Source: Sphingomonas sp.
GTDB taxonomy: Bacteria > Pseudomonadota > Alphaproteobacteria > Sphingomonadales > Sphingomonadaceae
Assembly: GCF_023266535.1 (NCBI RefSeq)
Contig: NZ_JAHFPY010000014.1
Coordinates: 1 to 40,336, forward strand
Length of the DNA: 40,336 nt
Direction of reading: 5' to 3'
The position numbers were made by a program, and so were the translations under genes. The notes under the pieces are model-generated. The model saw nothing but the letters and a program-made list of their open reading frames with translations. It ran no database searches and had not been told where the DNA came from. Of this stretch, positions 1 to 8,170 are shown piece by piece (positions within the stretch are counted from its first letter, which is position 1; each line of letters begins with the position of its first letter).

Positions 1-18
1 AAAGGGGAAGAAAACGCG

Positions 19-264
19 ATGATCGGGAGGCTGTTCTGGGAGCACCCCAAATCGCTGGGGATGAGCTGGGCGGAGCATGGCGCTGGCGCGGTGGTGATCG
101 GCGCGAGGATGGTCGGCGCGGGCCTCGCCTGCATCGTCCACGCCGCGGTGCCAGCGCTGTTCACCGAGACGGCGGGGCGGACGGTCAAGAGCCTCCACGA
201 CCATATGGTCAAGCGCAAGGCCGGGGCAGCCAACCCCAACGCCTGGCCGGACTATGAGATCTGA
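19..264 (+). CDS. DUF6356-like small protein
   Basis: An 81-residue protein. A Shine-Dalgarno-like GGGGAAG lies upstream of the ATG. The N-terminus (FWEHPKSLGMSWAEHG) followed by a hydrophobic stretch (about residues 25-50) resembles the DUF6356 family of small alphaproteobacterial proteins, probably with one membrane-associated helix. The function of that family is not known to me. It ends 5 nt before the next gene and is probably cotranscribed with the flavoprotein and folE. The family assignment is from memory of the N-terminal motif only. Confidence 0.7.
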   Translation: MIGRLFWEHPKSLGMSWAEHGAGAVVIGARMVGAGLACIVHAAVPALFTETAGRTVKSLHDHMVKRKAGAANPNAWPDYEI

Positions 265-269
265 CGCGC

Positions 270-1607
270 ATGGAGGCTGACCGACCGACCGTTGTCATTA
301 TCGGCGGCGGCTTTTCCGGGACGATGCTGGCGGCCGAGCTGGCGCGCAAGGGCCTAGCCAGCACGCTGATTGAGGGGCGCGGCCGCGCCGGCGAAGGAAC
401 GGCCTTTTCGACCGACGAAAAGGCGCACCTTTTGAACGTGCCGGCAGGGCGGATGGGCGCCTGGGCCGACCAGCCGGGGCATTTCGCGTCGGAAGTGGCG
501 CGCGAAGGCTATGAGCCGCACGAGTTCGTGCCGCGCAAACGCTACGGCGAATATCTACGCAAGATTTTGAATGACGCCGCGGCCAGCGGGCAGGTGCGGA
601 TCGTCCAGCAGGATGCGGTCGCGGCCGAGCGGGCCGGCGACGGCTGGGAAGTGCGGCTGGCCGACGGATCGCGGGTCGCGGGCCATGCGCTGGCGCTGGC
701 CCAGGGCAACCAGGCGCCGCAGGCGCTGCCCTATGCGCGCGGCATCGACGAAAAATTCTTCGTCAACGACCCGTGGAGCGAAGAGGGACGCGCGGCGATC
801 GTGCGAGCGGCTGCGACCGGGGGTGATGTGCTGCTGATCGGCACCGGGCTCACCATGGTCGACATGGTGCTGACCCTAGACGAGGTGCGCCTGCGCGGGC
901 GGATGACGGCGGTGTCGCGGCGCGGCCAGGCCCCGCGCGCCCATGCCGACCATGGCAGCGCGCCGGTGACGCAGGAGGAAGTGCCGCACGGGTCGCTCAG
1001 GAAAGCATGGCGCTGGCTGCTCAACCGCGGGGCGGCGGTCGGCTGGCGCGCTGCAGTGGATAGCCTCAGGCCGCACAGCCAGGCGCTGTGGCAAAGCTGG
1101 AGCGCGTCGGAACAGCGACGCTTCATGCGTCATGCCCGTCCATGGTGGGACGTACACCGCCACCGCATCGCGCCGGAAGTCGGCGGGCGGATCAAGCGGC
1201 TGGTCCAGATCGGCCGGCTGGAGATCGTGGCGGGCCAGGTGACCGACATGTGGGTCAAGGGCAATAAGCTCGACGTGTCGATCAAGCGTCGCGGCAAGAA
1301 GGCCGCCGATGACCATGGTTTCGCGCTGGCGATCAATTGCACTGGTCCGCTCGGCGCCATCTCGCAGAGCAAGGATTCGCTTTTAAGGAGCTTGTTCGAA
1401 GCCGGGCTGGCCAGGCCCGATGCGCTCGATATCGGGCTTGAGGTCGACGGGCATTCGCGGGTTCTGGGTGCGGGCAAGGCCTGGGCACTGGGGCCGCTCA
1501 CCAAAGGACGTTATTGGGAAATCACCGCCGTTCCCGATATCAGGGGGCAAGTAGCGGCAGTAGCCGACGATATAGCCAAGGAAATGGGTCATGCCGTGCA
1601 GTCCTGA
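270..1607 (+). CDS. FAD/NAD(P)-binding oxidoreductase-like protein
   Basis: 445 residues. The N-terminus has a Rossmann dinucleotide fold motif ([17 protein letters not shown], GxGxxG). It is followed by a segment with [20 protein letters not shown], typical of the FAD-NAD(P)-binding family PF13454 (NAD_binding_9). A second glycine-rich motif ([12 protein letters not shown], near residue 190) and a [13 protein letters not shown] segment near residue 290 fit the same family. The substrate is not evident; relatives are uncharacterised flavoproteins. It is translationally packed with its neighbours: 5 nt after the preceding gene, and overlapping the folE start by 17 nt. Confidence 0.85.
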   Translation: MEADRPTVVIIGGGFSGTMLAAELARKGLASTLIEGRGRAGEGTAFSTDEKAHLLNVPAGRMGAWADQPGHFASEVAREGYEPHEFVPRKRYGEYLRKILNDAAASGQVRIVQQDAVAAERAGDGWEVRLADGSRVAGHALALAQGNQAPQALPYARGIDEKFFVNDPWSEEGRAAIVRAAATGGDVLLIGTGLTMVDMVLTLDEVRLRGRMTAVSRRGQAPRAHADHGSAPVTQEEVPHGSLRKAWRWLLNRGAAVGWRAAVDSLRPHSQALWQSWSASEQRRFMRHARPWWDVHRHRIAPEVGGRIKRLVQIGRLEIVAGQVTDMWVKGNKLDVSIKRRGKKAADDHGFALAINCTGPLGAISQSKDSLLRSLFEAGLARPDALDIGLEVDGHSRVLGAGKAWALGPLTKGRYWEITAVPDIRGQVAAVADDIAKEMGHAVQS

Positions 1608-2202
1608 AGATGGCGACCTGGTCAGCGGCGCGCCCAAGGTGGCGGTGCCGGACGAGGTTGCGGAGGCGGTCAAGACGCTGATCCGCTGGGCCGGAGACGA
1701 TCCCGAGCGCGAAGGGCTGCTCGACACGCCGAAGCGGGTGGCCCGGGCGTGGCGCGAATATGCCAAAGGCTATGCCGAGGACCCGGCGGTGCATTTGAAG
1801 CGGACCTTCGACGAGGTCGGCGGCTATGACGAAATCGTGCTGCTCAAGGACATTCCGTTCCAGAGCCATTGCGAACATCACCTCGCCCCGATCATCGGCA
1901 AGGCATCGATCGCTTACCTGCCGCGCGACAAGGTGGTCGGGATCAGCAAGCTAGCGCGGGTGCTGCACGGCTATGCCAGGCGGCTGCAGGTCCAGGAGCG
2001 GCTGACCGCCGAGGTTGCCGACTGTATTTGCGAACATCTGAAGCCCAAGGGGGTGGCGGTGGTGATCGAGGCCACCCACGCCTGCATGACCGCGCGCGGG
2101 GTCCAGACGCCGGGCGTGATGATGGTCACGAGCCGGATCATGGGGGTGTTCCGCGAGGATGACCGGAGCCGAAAAGAGGTATTAGCCTTAATGGGCTACT
2201 AG
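1591..2202 (+). CDS. folE: GTP cyclohydrolase I
   Basis: 203 residues, normal for the family. The enzyme converts GTP to 7,8-dihydroneopterin triphosphate, the first step of folate synthesis, in the cytoplasm. Zinc ligands are visible: Cys94 and His97 in SHCEHHLAP and Cys165 in [11 protein letters not shown]. The core [20 protein letters not shown] and the C-terminal [10 protein letters not shown] are family-typical. The start ATG lies inside the end of the upstream flavoprotein gene, with AAGGAA about 7 nt before it, suggesting coupled translation. Its 3' end is partly duplicated just downstream (see repeat at 2206-2315). Confidence 0.96.
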   Translation: MPCSPEDGDLVSGAPKVAVPDEVAEAVKTLIRWAGDDPEREGLLDTPKRVARAWREYAKGYAEDPAVHLKRTFDEVGGYDEIVLLKDIPFQSHCEHHLAPIIGKASIAYLPRDKVVGISKLARVLHGYARRLQVQERLTAEVADCICEHLKPKGVAVVIEATHACMTARGVQTPGVMMVTSRIMGVFREDDRSRKEVLALMGY

Positions 2203-2315
2203 CCAAGCCGGATCATGGGCCTCGATGCTCGCCAGTCCCCCGGACTGGCTGCGCTTCTCGCTCCGCGAGGACGACAGGTCGCGGAAAGAGGTATTAGCCT
2301 TAATGGGCTACTAGC
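2131..2315 (+). repeat. Tandem duplication of the folE 3' end, second copy interrupted
   Basis: The last ~73 bp of folE (from 2131) recur directly after the stop codon (2206-2315). Shared blocks are a 14-nt block (2131-2144 and 2206-2219), CCGCGAGG (2151 and 2263) and a 31-nt identical block ending in the stop codon (2173-2203 and 2285-2315). The second copy carries about 37 extra nucleotides, which include a perfect hairpin at 2231-2249, and it is out of frame. The second copy is therefore a non-coding relic. Its origin, by element insertion coupled to target duplication, is inferred. Confidence 0.85.
2231..2249. repeat. Perfect hairpin GCCAGTCC-CCC-GGACTGGC
   Basis: An 8-bp perfect stem with a CCC loop, lying inside the second copy of the folE tail. 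It has the same loop and stem-top (CC-CCC-GG) as the hairpin at 28999-29019 with a different stem, which suggests a family of small palindromic elements. It could also help terminate folE transcription, but no T-run follows. Confidence 0.7.
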
Positions 2316-2320
2316 GTTTC

Positions 2321-2394
2321 GATCAAAGTACTACTTTGATCGAGGTCTGCTGAGTGGCTCCAGCCCGGAATGAATCCGGGCTTCGCCACGAGTC
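2321..2394 (+). repeat. Structured intergenic repeat, copy A (two hairpins)
   Basis: Hairpin 1 has a 9-bp stem, GATCAAAGT (2321-2329) and ACTTTGATC (2333-2341). Hairpin 2 runs from TGGC (2355-2358) through AGCCCGGA, loop ATGAA (2370-2374) and TCCGGGCT to GCCA (2385-2388), followed by CGAGTC. The framework (TTC..GAGG....TGGCTCCAGC..GCTTCGCCA.GAGTC) is shared with copy B at 9886-9957, while both stems differ by compensatory changes. The element lies between the folE tail and the stop codon of the minus-strand gene that ends at 2401. Confidence 0.85.
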
Positions 2395-2400
2395 TTTAGA

Positions 2401-2769
2401 TCAGCGCTCTCTTCGCTCGCGGTAGTAGACTCCCTGGTCATAATAGCCGCCGCCGAAATAGGGCGCGCCATAGTTGGGGCCGTAATAGGCCGAGCCGTGG
2501 GCGGCATCGTCATGGGGCGAGGTGGTGGCGCTGGTCGGAGAGAAGGCGCGATCGAGCGAGCTGCCGCCGTCGACGTGGCGGTGGCGCGGGTAGCTGAAGA
2601 AGCCATAGGGCCCGCCGCGATTGCGGTCGCCGTAGGAATCGCCGCCGGTTTGGGCAGTGCTTTGGGTGAGGCTGTGCTGCTGGGTGCCATCGAGGCTATC
2701 GGCCGTAGCCGCACCGGGGGCGGCGGCGAGGCAGCGGGCCGACAGGATGAGCAGGGACTTACCGAACAT
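2401..2769 (-). CDS. Small secreted Gly/Tyr-rich hypothetical protein
   Basis: I choose the ATG at 2769 (122 residues) because GGAG lies 6 nt upstream and the protein then begins with a plausible signal peptide (MFGKSLLILSARCLAAAPGAATA). The frame stays open to 2805. The mature part is low complexity: a Ser/Gln/Thr-rich start, a segment with GPYGFFSYPRHRHVDGGSSLDRAFSP, and a C-terminus rich in Gly and Tyr (YYGPNYGAPYFGGGYYDQGVYY) ending in RERRER. I do not recognise a family; it is probably periplasmic or surface-exposed. An overlapping frame on the same strand (2331-2714) is Ala/Ser/Thr-rich without a signal peptide and is taken as a shadow. Confidence 0.55.
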   Translation of the reverse strand: MFGKSLLILSARCLAAAPGAATADSLDGTQQHSLTQSTAQTGGDSYGDRNRGGPYGFFSYPRHRHVDGGSSLDRAFSPTSATTSPHDDAAHGSAYYGPNYGAPYFGGGYYDQGVYYRERRER

Positions 2770-2897
2770 CAGCGACTCCATCATCGCGCTTGCCGGCTTT
2801 GGCATAGTTGGGATGAACGGGCGGTTTCAATTGGGCCTGACGCTCGTCAAGGGTGCAATAAAGCTGCAGCCATACTCCGACATTGATGCCGTCCTCG

Positions 2898-3602
2898 TTA
2901 TGCGGCCCGCGGGATCGCATGCGGCACTGGCGCGCGATCGGAATTTGCGAAAACGCTTGGGCGCAACCAGCTGCTGACGTTCCGGGTCAACGCCAGTTCT
3001 CCTTCAATGATCAAATCGCCAGAGCGCACCGCTTCGCGATAGGTGCGATCGCCCATCCAGACGTCATGCATCGTCCGGACAGTGGTCGTGAAGTAGACGT
3101 CGACGTCGGAGGCCGGCGCGGTGAGGCACACCTCCACAATTTGCTGATCGACCCGCAGCCACCAGTTGGGCTGTTCCGTCATATCGGTAAACTTGAAGCG
3201 GATGACGCTGTGATCGCCTGGAAGTTTGCCGGGGTCGATGCTCCGTTCAAGATAAAACATCAGAAAATCCAGATTGAAGTCCTCTTCGACCAGCATTTCG
3301 CGAGTCCAATTCAATCCCCATTCGCCGATCGCGATGAGCACCGGCAACAATGCCTCGCAGGCAATCGTGGGCCAATATTCATGGCCGCGCTGGCCACCAA
3401 TCCGGCGACGCGCGACAATGCCTCGCTCCTCCAGCAATTTGAGGCGGCTGGTGAGCAGCGTCGGCGAGATATCGCCAAGCCCCCGTTGCAGTTCATTAAA
3501 GCGGCGCCCGCCCATCAGCAGTTCTCGCAGGATGAGGATCGTCCAGCGTTCGCCCAGAATCTCAGTTGCCTTAGCGACCGGACAAAATTGACTATAGTTC
3601 AT
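2898..3602 (-). CDS. HxlR-family transcriptional regulator
   Basis: 234 residues from the ATG at 3602. The upstream GGGGA fits a ribosome site, and MNYSQFCPVAKATEILGERW is the classical HxlR N-terminus. The winged helix-turn-helix occupies about residues 1-100 (ELLMGGRRFNELQRGLGDIS, then SRLKLLEERGIV). HxlR proteins usually end near residue 110-130. This one has an additional ~100-residue C-terminal domain (around TDMTEQPNWWLRVDQQ to the end) that resembles the SCP2-like domains of some long HxlR relatives, possibly a ligand-binding module. The frame extends to 3728, but that extension looks non-coding. Its target is unknown. Confidence 0.85.
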   Translation of the reverse strand: MNYSQFCPVAKATEILGERWTILILRELLMGGRRFNELQRGLGDISPTLLTSRLKLLEERGIVARRRIGGQRGHEYWPTIACEALLPVLIAIGEWGLNWTREMLVEEDFNLDFLMFYLERSIDPGKLPGDHSVIRFKFTDMTEQPNWWLRVDQQIVEVCLTAPASDVDVYFTTTVRTMHDVWMGDRTYREAVRSGDLIIEGELALTRNVSSWLRPSVFANSDRAPVPHAIPRAA

Positions 3603-4003
3603 GAGTTGTCCCCATCTGCCCCACGCCCATGGATTGAGGTGGTGCATTCCTCGCTCTGGATGGCGAGCCACCGTGGAAGCACGCGTGGTAAAAAGCGTCG
3701 AAACCGCCCCCGCGGCGGGTTGGGCCAATTACCACGGTTTTCGATTAGAGCGTCATTTTTAAGTGATTTTCTCGATTACTGAAATCGGAGATGCAGCAGG
3801 TCCAGTTGCGGCACGGGCGCTTTCCCACTGAAGTTCAACGGAAAATGGCATTGGACGGGTCTTGGTCCCGAACAGCCAAGCTCCAAATCCTGTAGCGGGT
3901 TGCTCCAATCCATGAACTATCGGGCCAATCGCTTGCGACCGCATTTTCTTCCTGCGCGCCGGCTCCCGTTCCGGCGGCCACCCGAACACCAAAGGAAGTC
4001 AAA
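3603..4003. other. Intergenic region between HxlR gene and urcA
   Basis: About 400 bp with no convincing gene; short frames on both strands lack family features. It must hold the divergent promoters of the HxlR gene and of urcA. An AT-richer stretch at about 3735-3790 is the best place for a promoter, but I cannot define -35/-10 boxes with confidence. Confidence 0.5.
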
Positions 4004-4372
4004 ATGCGAAACAACCTTATCCGAATTCGCTCGGCCATCTCGCTGAGTATATTGTTGGCCATGTCCGCCCCGGCGGTTGCCGAACATGTCATCGTGACAG
4101 CCAATCCGGCGCCGAGCGCGACCGTCTCCACTGGCGATTTCAATCTCGCCTCTGCCGCGGGACTGGCGGCAGTGAAGCATCGCATCCGGGCAGTCGCGGC
4201 CGATCTGTGCCTGACGAACGCGGTCGAACCCGTCGACATCCGAATGGCGCGGGCCAAATGCTTCCGGGCGGCGGTTTCCGACGGCAATCGGCAAATTGAA
4301 CAAATGGTGGCTGCCCGGGGCACCGCGCCGATGGGCGCAATGGCGGCAATCCTGACCAAAACCGGGGGCTGA
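4004..4372 (+). CDS. UrcA family protein
   Basis: 122 residues with AGGAAG upstream of the start. A signal peptide (about residues 1-26, ending APAVAEH) precedes a domain with the UrcA family pattern: FNLASAAGLAAVKHRIRAVAADLC, then a second cysteine in ARAKCFRAAV. UrcA proteins are small secreted proteins of sphingomonads and relatives, of unknown function; the two cysteines probably form a disulfide. It precedes the adhesin gene in the same orientation, and the two may be cotranscribed unless the hairpin at 4409-4434 terminates. Confidence 0.85.
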   Translation: MRNNLIRIRSAISLSILLAMSAPAVAEHVIVTANPAPSATVSTGDFNLASAAGLAAVKHRIRAVAADLCLTNAVEPVDIRMARAKCFRAAVSDGNRQIEQMVAARGTAPMGAMAAILTKTGG

Positions 4373-4408
4373 TCGGGGCTTTACTCTCACCGACCAAACC
4401 CTCGGTTT

Positions 4409-4434
4409 GCGCGGCGCCAGGCCCGGCGCCGCGC
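4409..4434 (+). terminator. Strong GC hairpin between urcA and the adhesin gene
   Basis: Perfect 10-bp stem GCGCGGCGCC (4409-4418) and GGCGCCGCGC (4425-4434) with a 6-nt loop. No T-run follows, so it is a weak intrinsic terminator at best; it may attenuate readthrough or stabilise the upstream mRNA. Confidence 0.5.
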
Positions 4435-4459
4435 ACCCCACTTCTCAAAGGAATCGAAT

Positions 4460-6121
4460 ATGCGAATGAAAATATTGATCGCCGGATCGGCGATCGCGCT
4501 CGGCACGGCCTTGACCATGGCGACCCCGGCCCAGGCGCAAGCCGTTTGCGATCTCGCGGACGGACTGGCGACAGAAAACACCGGCGGCGCCACCGCGGTG
4601 GATCCGGAAGACCTGGCGTGCGGCGAAAATGCTTCCGCTGATGGCGCCGGCGTCGCCAACGGCGCAACGGCCGTCGGAGCGAGCGCCGCTGCAGCCGGAG
4701 GCGACGCGACGGCGTTCGGTAGCGATTCCAACGCGACCGGCAGCGACACGACGGCGATTGGCGCAGATGCTGCCGCCACTGCTGACAGCGCCACGGCGGC
4801 CGGCAACGCAGCGACGGCCAGTGGCCTAGAGGCGACGTCCGTGGGCACGAGTTCGACCGCATCGGGCGAAAGCTCCACCGCCGTAGGCATCCTGGCGAAT
4901 GCCACGGGCTTCCAGTCGGTCGCCGTCGGCAATCGCGCCCAGGCGACCAATGAGGATTCGGCGGCGTTCGGCGACAAGGCCCTGGCGACCGGCTTTCACT
5001 CGACCGCGATCGGCGGGGAAGCAGTCGCATCGGGCGCCGGATCGCAGGCGTTCGGCTGGAGAGCCAATGCCACCGGCACGCAGTCGGTCGCCGTCGGCAA
5101 CCAGACCCAGGCGACAGGCGTCGCCTCCACGTCGCTGGGCAATCTTGCCCGGGCCGTTGGGGCCAATTCGACCGCGATAGGCAACAGCGCGAATGCGAAC
5201 GCGGCAAACTCCACCGCGGTTGGTGTGAACTCGCAGGCGACCGGCCTGGAAGCGACCGCACTGGGCGAAGGGTCCAATGCAGCTGGCGAAAGCTCGACAG
5301 CAGTCGGCATCCTTGCCAACGCCACCGGCCTGCAGTCGGTAGCCGTCGGCAACCGGGCCCAGGCGACCAACGAGGATTCGGCTGCATTCGGCGACAAGGC
5401 TCTGGCGACCGGTTTCCATTCGACTGCGATCGGCGGCGAAGCGGTGGCGTCAGGCGCCGGGTCTCAGGCGTTTGGCTGGAGAGCGAATGCCACTGGCGCC
5501 CAGGCTGCCGCAGTTGGCAACCAGGCTCAGGCAACCGGCGCCGCTTCTACCGCAATCGGCAACCTAGCCAATGCGTCGGGTGCCAATTCGACCGCGCTTG
5601 GCAACGGCGCGGTGGCATCCGGCACCAATTCGACCGCAATCGGGCAGGGCGCCAGCACCGCCGGCTTCGCCAATTCGGTCGCGCTCGGCACGGGCACGGT
5701 TGCTACGGCCACCAACCAGGTGAACGTCGGTAACCGCACGATCGGCGGAGTGGCCGCTGGCGTGCTCGCCACTGACGCGGTCAATGTGGCGCAGCTCAAT
5801 GCGGCTGTCGGCACCATCAACAGCGGGATCGCCGGCTTGCAAGGTGACATCGGCACGCTGTTCGATCTGCGTGACAGGGATCGTAACGACGCACAGCAAG
5901 GGATCGCCGCAGCCATGGCGCTGACCCAGGCGCCGATGCCCTCTTCGCCTGGCGGAGTGAGCTATGCCGCCAACGGCGCAACCTTCCGCGGTGAATATGC
6001 CTTCGGTGCCTCGCTAACGTATCGGCTTCCTACCGAAAAGGTGGTGGCCTTGACCGTAGGTGCCGCATTCGCGGGCAGCCACAACAACGGAGCTCGCGTC
6101 GGCATCGCCGGCGAATTCTGA
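4460..6121 (+). CDS. YadA-like trimeric autotransporter adhesin
   Basis: 553 residues. An AAGGAA site precedes the ATG. The signal peptide ends at ATPAQA (about residue 26). Most of the protein (about residues 60-410) is a run of 14-residue YadA head repeats (patterns such as ATGxxSTAVG and NATGxQSVAVG). A neck/stalk signature (GGVAAGVLATDAVNVAQL) follows, then a very short coiled coil and a C-terminal YadA anchor of about 75 residues that forms a trimeric outer-membrane pore (FRGEYAFGASLTYRLP to the final GEF). It is expected to be a surface adhesin or self-association factor. A block of about 65 residues is duplicated inside the head (see repeat). The stalk is unusually short for the family. 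Confidence 0.93.
   Translation: MRMKILIAGSAIALGTALTMATPAQAQAVCDLADGLATENTGGATAVDPEDLACGENASADGAGVANGATAVGASAAAAGGDATAFGSDSNATGSDTTAIGADAAATADSATAAGNAATASGLEATSVGTSSTASGESSTAVGILANATGFQSVAVGNRAQATNEDSAAFGDKALATGFHSTAIGGEAVASGAGSQAFGWRANATGTQSVAVGNQTQATGVASTSLGNLARAVGANSTAIGNSANANAANSTAVGVNSQATGLEATALGEGSNAAGESSTAVGILANATGLQSVAVGNRAQATNEDSAAFGDKALATGFHSTAIGGEAVASGAGSQAFGWRANATGAQAAAVGNQAQATGAASTAIGNLANASGANSTALGNGAVASGTNSTAIGQGASTAGFANSVALGTGTVATATNQVNVGNRTIGGVAAGVLATDAVNVAQLNAAVGTINSGIAGLQGDIGTLFDLRDRDRNDAQQGIAAAMALTQAPMPSSPGGVSYAANGATFRGEYAFGASLTYRLPTEKVVALTVGAAFAGSHNNGARVGIAGEF
4864..5490 (+). repeat. Internal ~200-bp duplication in the adhesin head
   Basis: The segment from about 4864 to 5070 recurs at about 5284-5490, offset 420 nt (140 codons). 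Translated, ILANATG.QSVAVGNRAQATN through EDSAAFGDKALATGFHSTAIG to SQAFGWRANATG is almost identical in both copies, with mostly synonymous DNA differences. This marks repeat expansion by duplication rather than independent 14-mers. Confidence 0.85.
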
Positions 6122-6174
6122 TCCTCGACCGGAACTCAATCGGGATCCCCTCCATTGCGTTCCGGCCAGCGGTA

Positions 6175-6207
6175 GGCGGGCGGCCCCCGGGAAACGGGCC
6201 GCCCGCC
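6175..6207 (+). terminator. Hairpin after the adhesin gene
   Basis: Perfect 12-bp stem GGCGGGCGGCCC (6175-6186) and GGGCCGCCCGCC (6196-6207) with loop CCGGGAAAC, 54 nt after the stop codon. There is no clear T-run, but its strength and position suggest transcription termination. Confidence 0.65.
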
Positions 6208-6249
6208 GCTCTATGGGGAAGAGAGCCGGCGCGGAGTGAAACCTGCGCT

Positions 6250-6441
6250 GCCTTTCCAATGATGCTCTGCATCATCGGAACCTTGGGCAGCTCCGCCGCG
6301 CCGTCGGCCCTGCCCGCTCCGCGGCAGGCCGTCCGACATTGTCCTTCGGTCGCCTTCGGCTCGGTTAGCTGCGCTTCCGGTCAGGCTTTGCAGTTAGCCG
6401 ACGCTTCGCGTCGGGACTGGGCCCCGGCCTGCGCCGGGGAA
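6250..6441. other. Hairpin-rich intergenic stretch
   Basis: No gene seen. It holds several small inverted repeats: ATGATGC/GCATCAT around 6257-6273, CCTGCC/GGCAGG near 6320, CCGACGC-TTC-GCGTCGG near 6398-6414 and CCCCGG/CCGGGG at 6422-6439. The block GGCCGTCCGACATT resembles the conserved linker of the long intergenic repeats at 14.1, 17.8 and 31.0 kb, so this may be a degenerate relative. It lies at the convergent ends of two genes. Confidence 0.45.
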
Positions 6442-8010
6442 CTAAGATTCGAGAAACTCCTCCACGATCCTGGCGTACTTCGGCCAGCCGGGGTCGGTCT
6501 CCAGCAGCAAATGGTTGGGGCTTTCGACGGCGATGAACTGGGCGCCGGGGATGCGGGCGGCGAGCGCCCGGCCGGCCGCGAAGGGGACTACCGCGTCGCG
6601 GGTCGAGTGGCCGACCAAGGTGGGCGTGGTGACCTTGCCCAATAGTTCGCCGACGTTGATGTCGGCGAACACTTGTTGCAGCGCGACAGCGTTTTCGGCC
6701 GAGGTGGTGACCCGCTGCATTTCGTTGAAATAATCCTCCTGCTCCTGGCTGCCCTCGGGCAAGTAGAGCGAGGTGAACATCTGCCGGTAGGCGGGGTTGT
6801 CGAGCGCCCAGCCGTAGCGGGTCAGCTCGAGCATTGCCTCGCGCCGCTCGATCTCGGCCGGGTCGGAACGGTGGCGCCAGCCGAGCGCATAGCCGCCCCA
6901 CAAATGCATCTTGCGGACCCGCTCGGGATGGCGCGTGGCGTAAGCGATGGCGACCGCGGCGCCCTGGCTGATGCCGAGAAGGTCGAAGCGATCGAGGCCG
7001 GCGGCGTCGACCACGCTTTCCAGATCGTCAACCATCGCGTCGAAATTCAAGGGCGCGTGCCAGTCGCTGAGGCCGTTGCCGCGCTCGTCATAGCGCCACA
7101 CCGAGCGGATGTGGGTGAGGGCACGGATCCAATGCTTCCAAAGCGGGCTGTGAAGGTCGGCCTCGAGATGGTTGAGCCAGTTGGCGGCCTTGACCAGGGG
7201 CGGACCAGCTCCGGTCACCGAGTAAGCGAGGGTGGTGCCGTCGGTCGCCTGGCAGAAGTGGATTTCCTGCTTGAGGATGGCGGGAGCGGCCGGCTCGGGC
7301 GCGGCGGGCTCCTCGACGGGCAAGGGAATGGCGGAGGGCTCGCGCAGCGCCGCGGTGGCGGGAACCCCGGCCTCGCCGAGGCGTCGGATGGCCAGCGCGC
7401 GCTGCTGCTCGGCTTCTTCCTCGCGGCCGGCGGCAAGGAGCAGGCGGACGAGGACTTCGTCGGGCTCAGGGTCGTGCGGCGTGCGCTCGACCCAGGCGCG
7501 GACATGGGGGAGCAGGGTTTCAGGCGGCAGGTCGCGGGCGACCAGCTCGGCGCACAGCTGGTCCATCCACAAATGGACGTCCTCGGCGCGGGCAATGCGC
7601 CAAGCGTTGAAATCGTCGCAATTGGGGAGGTCGAGATCTTCGAGGAACGGGCCGGCCGAAAGCGCGCAGAAGCTTTCGAGCTGTTCGGTTGGCGTGTCCC
7701 CGGCATGGGCGACGAGGTCGCGCAGCCGGGCGAAGTCGATGTCCAGCGCGGATGCGTCGAGCGCGGCGGTCTCGCGGTCGGCGACGATCGCGTCACCGAG
7801 CAGGCCGCGGAGCTTGCTGAGGCTCCAGCGCAGCGCGCCCCTGGGATCGTCGGGTATTTCCCAGAAGAGGTGGGTGAGCCGCTCCCGCCTAACCGGCTTG
7901 TTCTCGGCGGCGAGGTAACCGAGCAGGGCGCGGGTCTTGCGCGAGGCGGGGAGCGGCACGGTCGCGCCGTCCGCGATCACCGCCATCGGTCCCAGCAAGC
8001 GCAACTGCAT
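6442..8010 (-). CDS. SARP-like regulator fused to an alpha/beta hydrolase
   Basis: 522 residues. Residues 1-90 form a winged-helix domain of SARP type (MQLRLLGPMAVIADG, TRALLGYLAAE, LRWSLSKLRGLLGD). About 95-225 is a bacterial transcriptional activation domain (BTAD) of helical repeats. A Pro/Ala linker (225-245) leads to an alpha/beta hydrolase at about 248-522 with nucleophile Ser348 (LLGISQGAA), Asp472 (STRDAVVP) and His500 (SPNHLLLE). The architecture suggests a one-component regulator whose hydrolase-like domain senses or processes a small ligand; similar fusions are annotated as adenylate cyclase-like or hydrolase regulators. It is divergent from the diiron/OsmC genes, with direct repeats in the intergenic region, and so is likely to control them. 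Confidence 0.85.
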   Translation of the reverse strand: MQLRLLGPMAVIADGATVPLPASRKTRALLGYLAAENKPVRRERLTHLFWEIPDDPRGALRWSLSKLRGLLGDAIVADRETAALDASALDIDFARLRDLVAHAGDTPTEQLESFCALSAGPFLEDLDLPNCDDFNAWRIARAEDVHLWMDQLCAELVARDLPPETLLPHVRAWVERTPHDPEPDEVLVRLLLAAGREEEAEQQRALAIRRLGEAGVPATAALREPSAIPLPVEEPAAPEPAAPAILKQEIHFCQATDGTTLAYSVTGAGPPLVKAANWLNHLEADLHSPLWKHWIRALTHIRSVWRYDERGNGLSDWHAPLNFDAMVDDLESVVDAAGLDRFDLLGISQGAAVAIAYATRHPERVRKMHLWGGYALGWRHRSDPAEIERREAMLELTRYGWALDNPAYRQMFTSLYLPEGSQEQEDYFNEMQRVTTSAENAVALQQVFADINVGELLGKVTTPTLVGHSTRDAVVPFAAGRALAARIPGAQFIAVESPNHLLLETDPGWPKYARIVEEFLES

Positions 8011-8070
8011 TAACGGCCCCCTCCTGTGGGCCCCACCGTGGAAACGCCGTTAACCGTTCACACGGTCCGG

Positions 8071-8102
8071 TTCCAACGCTTTTTCCAACGGCTGCTTCCA
8101 CG
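8071..8102. promoter_or_regulatory. Three direct repeats TTCCA(A)CG, candidate SARP operator
   Basis: TTCCAACG at 8071-8078, TTCCAACG at 8083-8090 and TTCCACG at 8096-8102, with periods of 12 and 13 bp, in the 160-bp divergent region between the SARP-hydrolase gene and the 8171 operon. SARP proteins are known to bind short direct repeats at roughly helical spacing. That this regulator binds here is inferred. Confidence 0.5.
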
Positions 8103-8170
8103 ATGGCCCGTCAGATGGCCTCCCCAAGGACGGAAATTAGGGCCCGTCCACACAAAGGGAGTCATTACTA

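Noticed and set aside
2883-3782. 299-codon plus-strand frame overlapping the HxlR gene
   Set aside because: The HxlR motifs on the minus strand are unambiguous; this frame has no recognisable fold.
4140-5534. 464-codon minus-strand frame opposite the adhesin
   Set aside because: Its periodic Arg/Pro/Ser composition mirrors the adhesin repeats; no ribosome site or known domain.
4660-5660. Regularly spaced repeats that might suggest a CRISPR array
   Set aside because: The periodicity is 42 nt within one open frame and corresponds to 14-residue YadA head repeats with variable codons, not identical repeats with spacers.
6673-8013. 446-codon plus-strand frame opposite the SARP-hydrolase gene
   Set aside because: The opposite strand encodes clear winged-helix, BTAD and hydrolase motifs; this frame has none.
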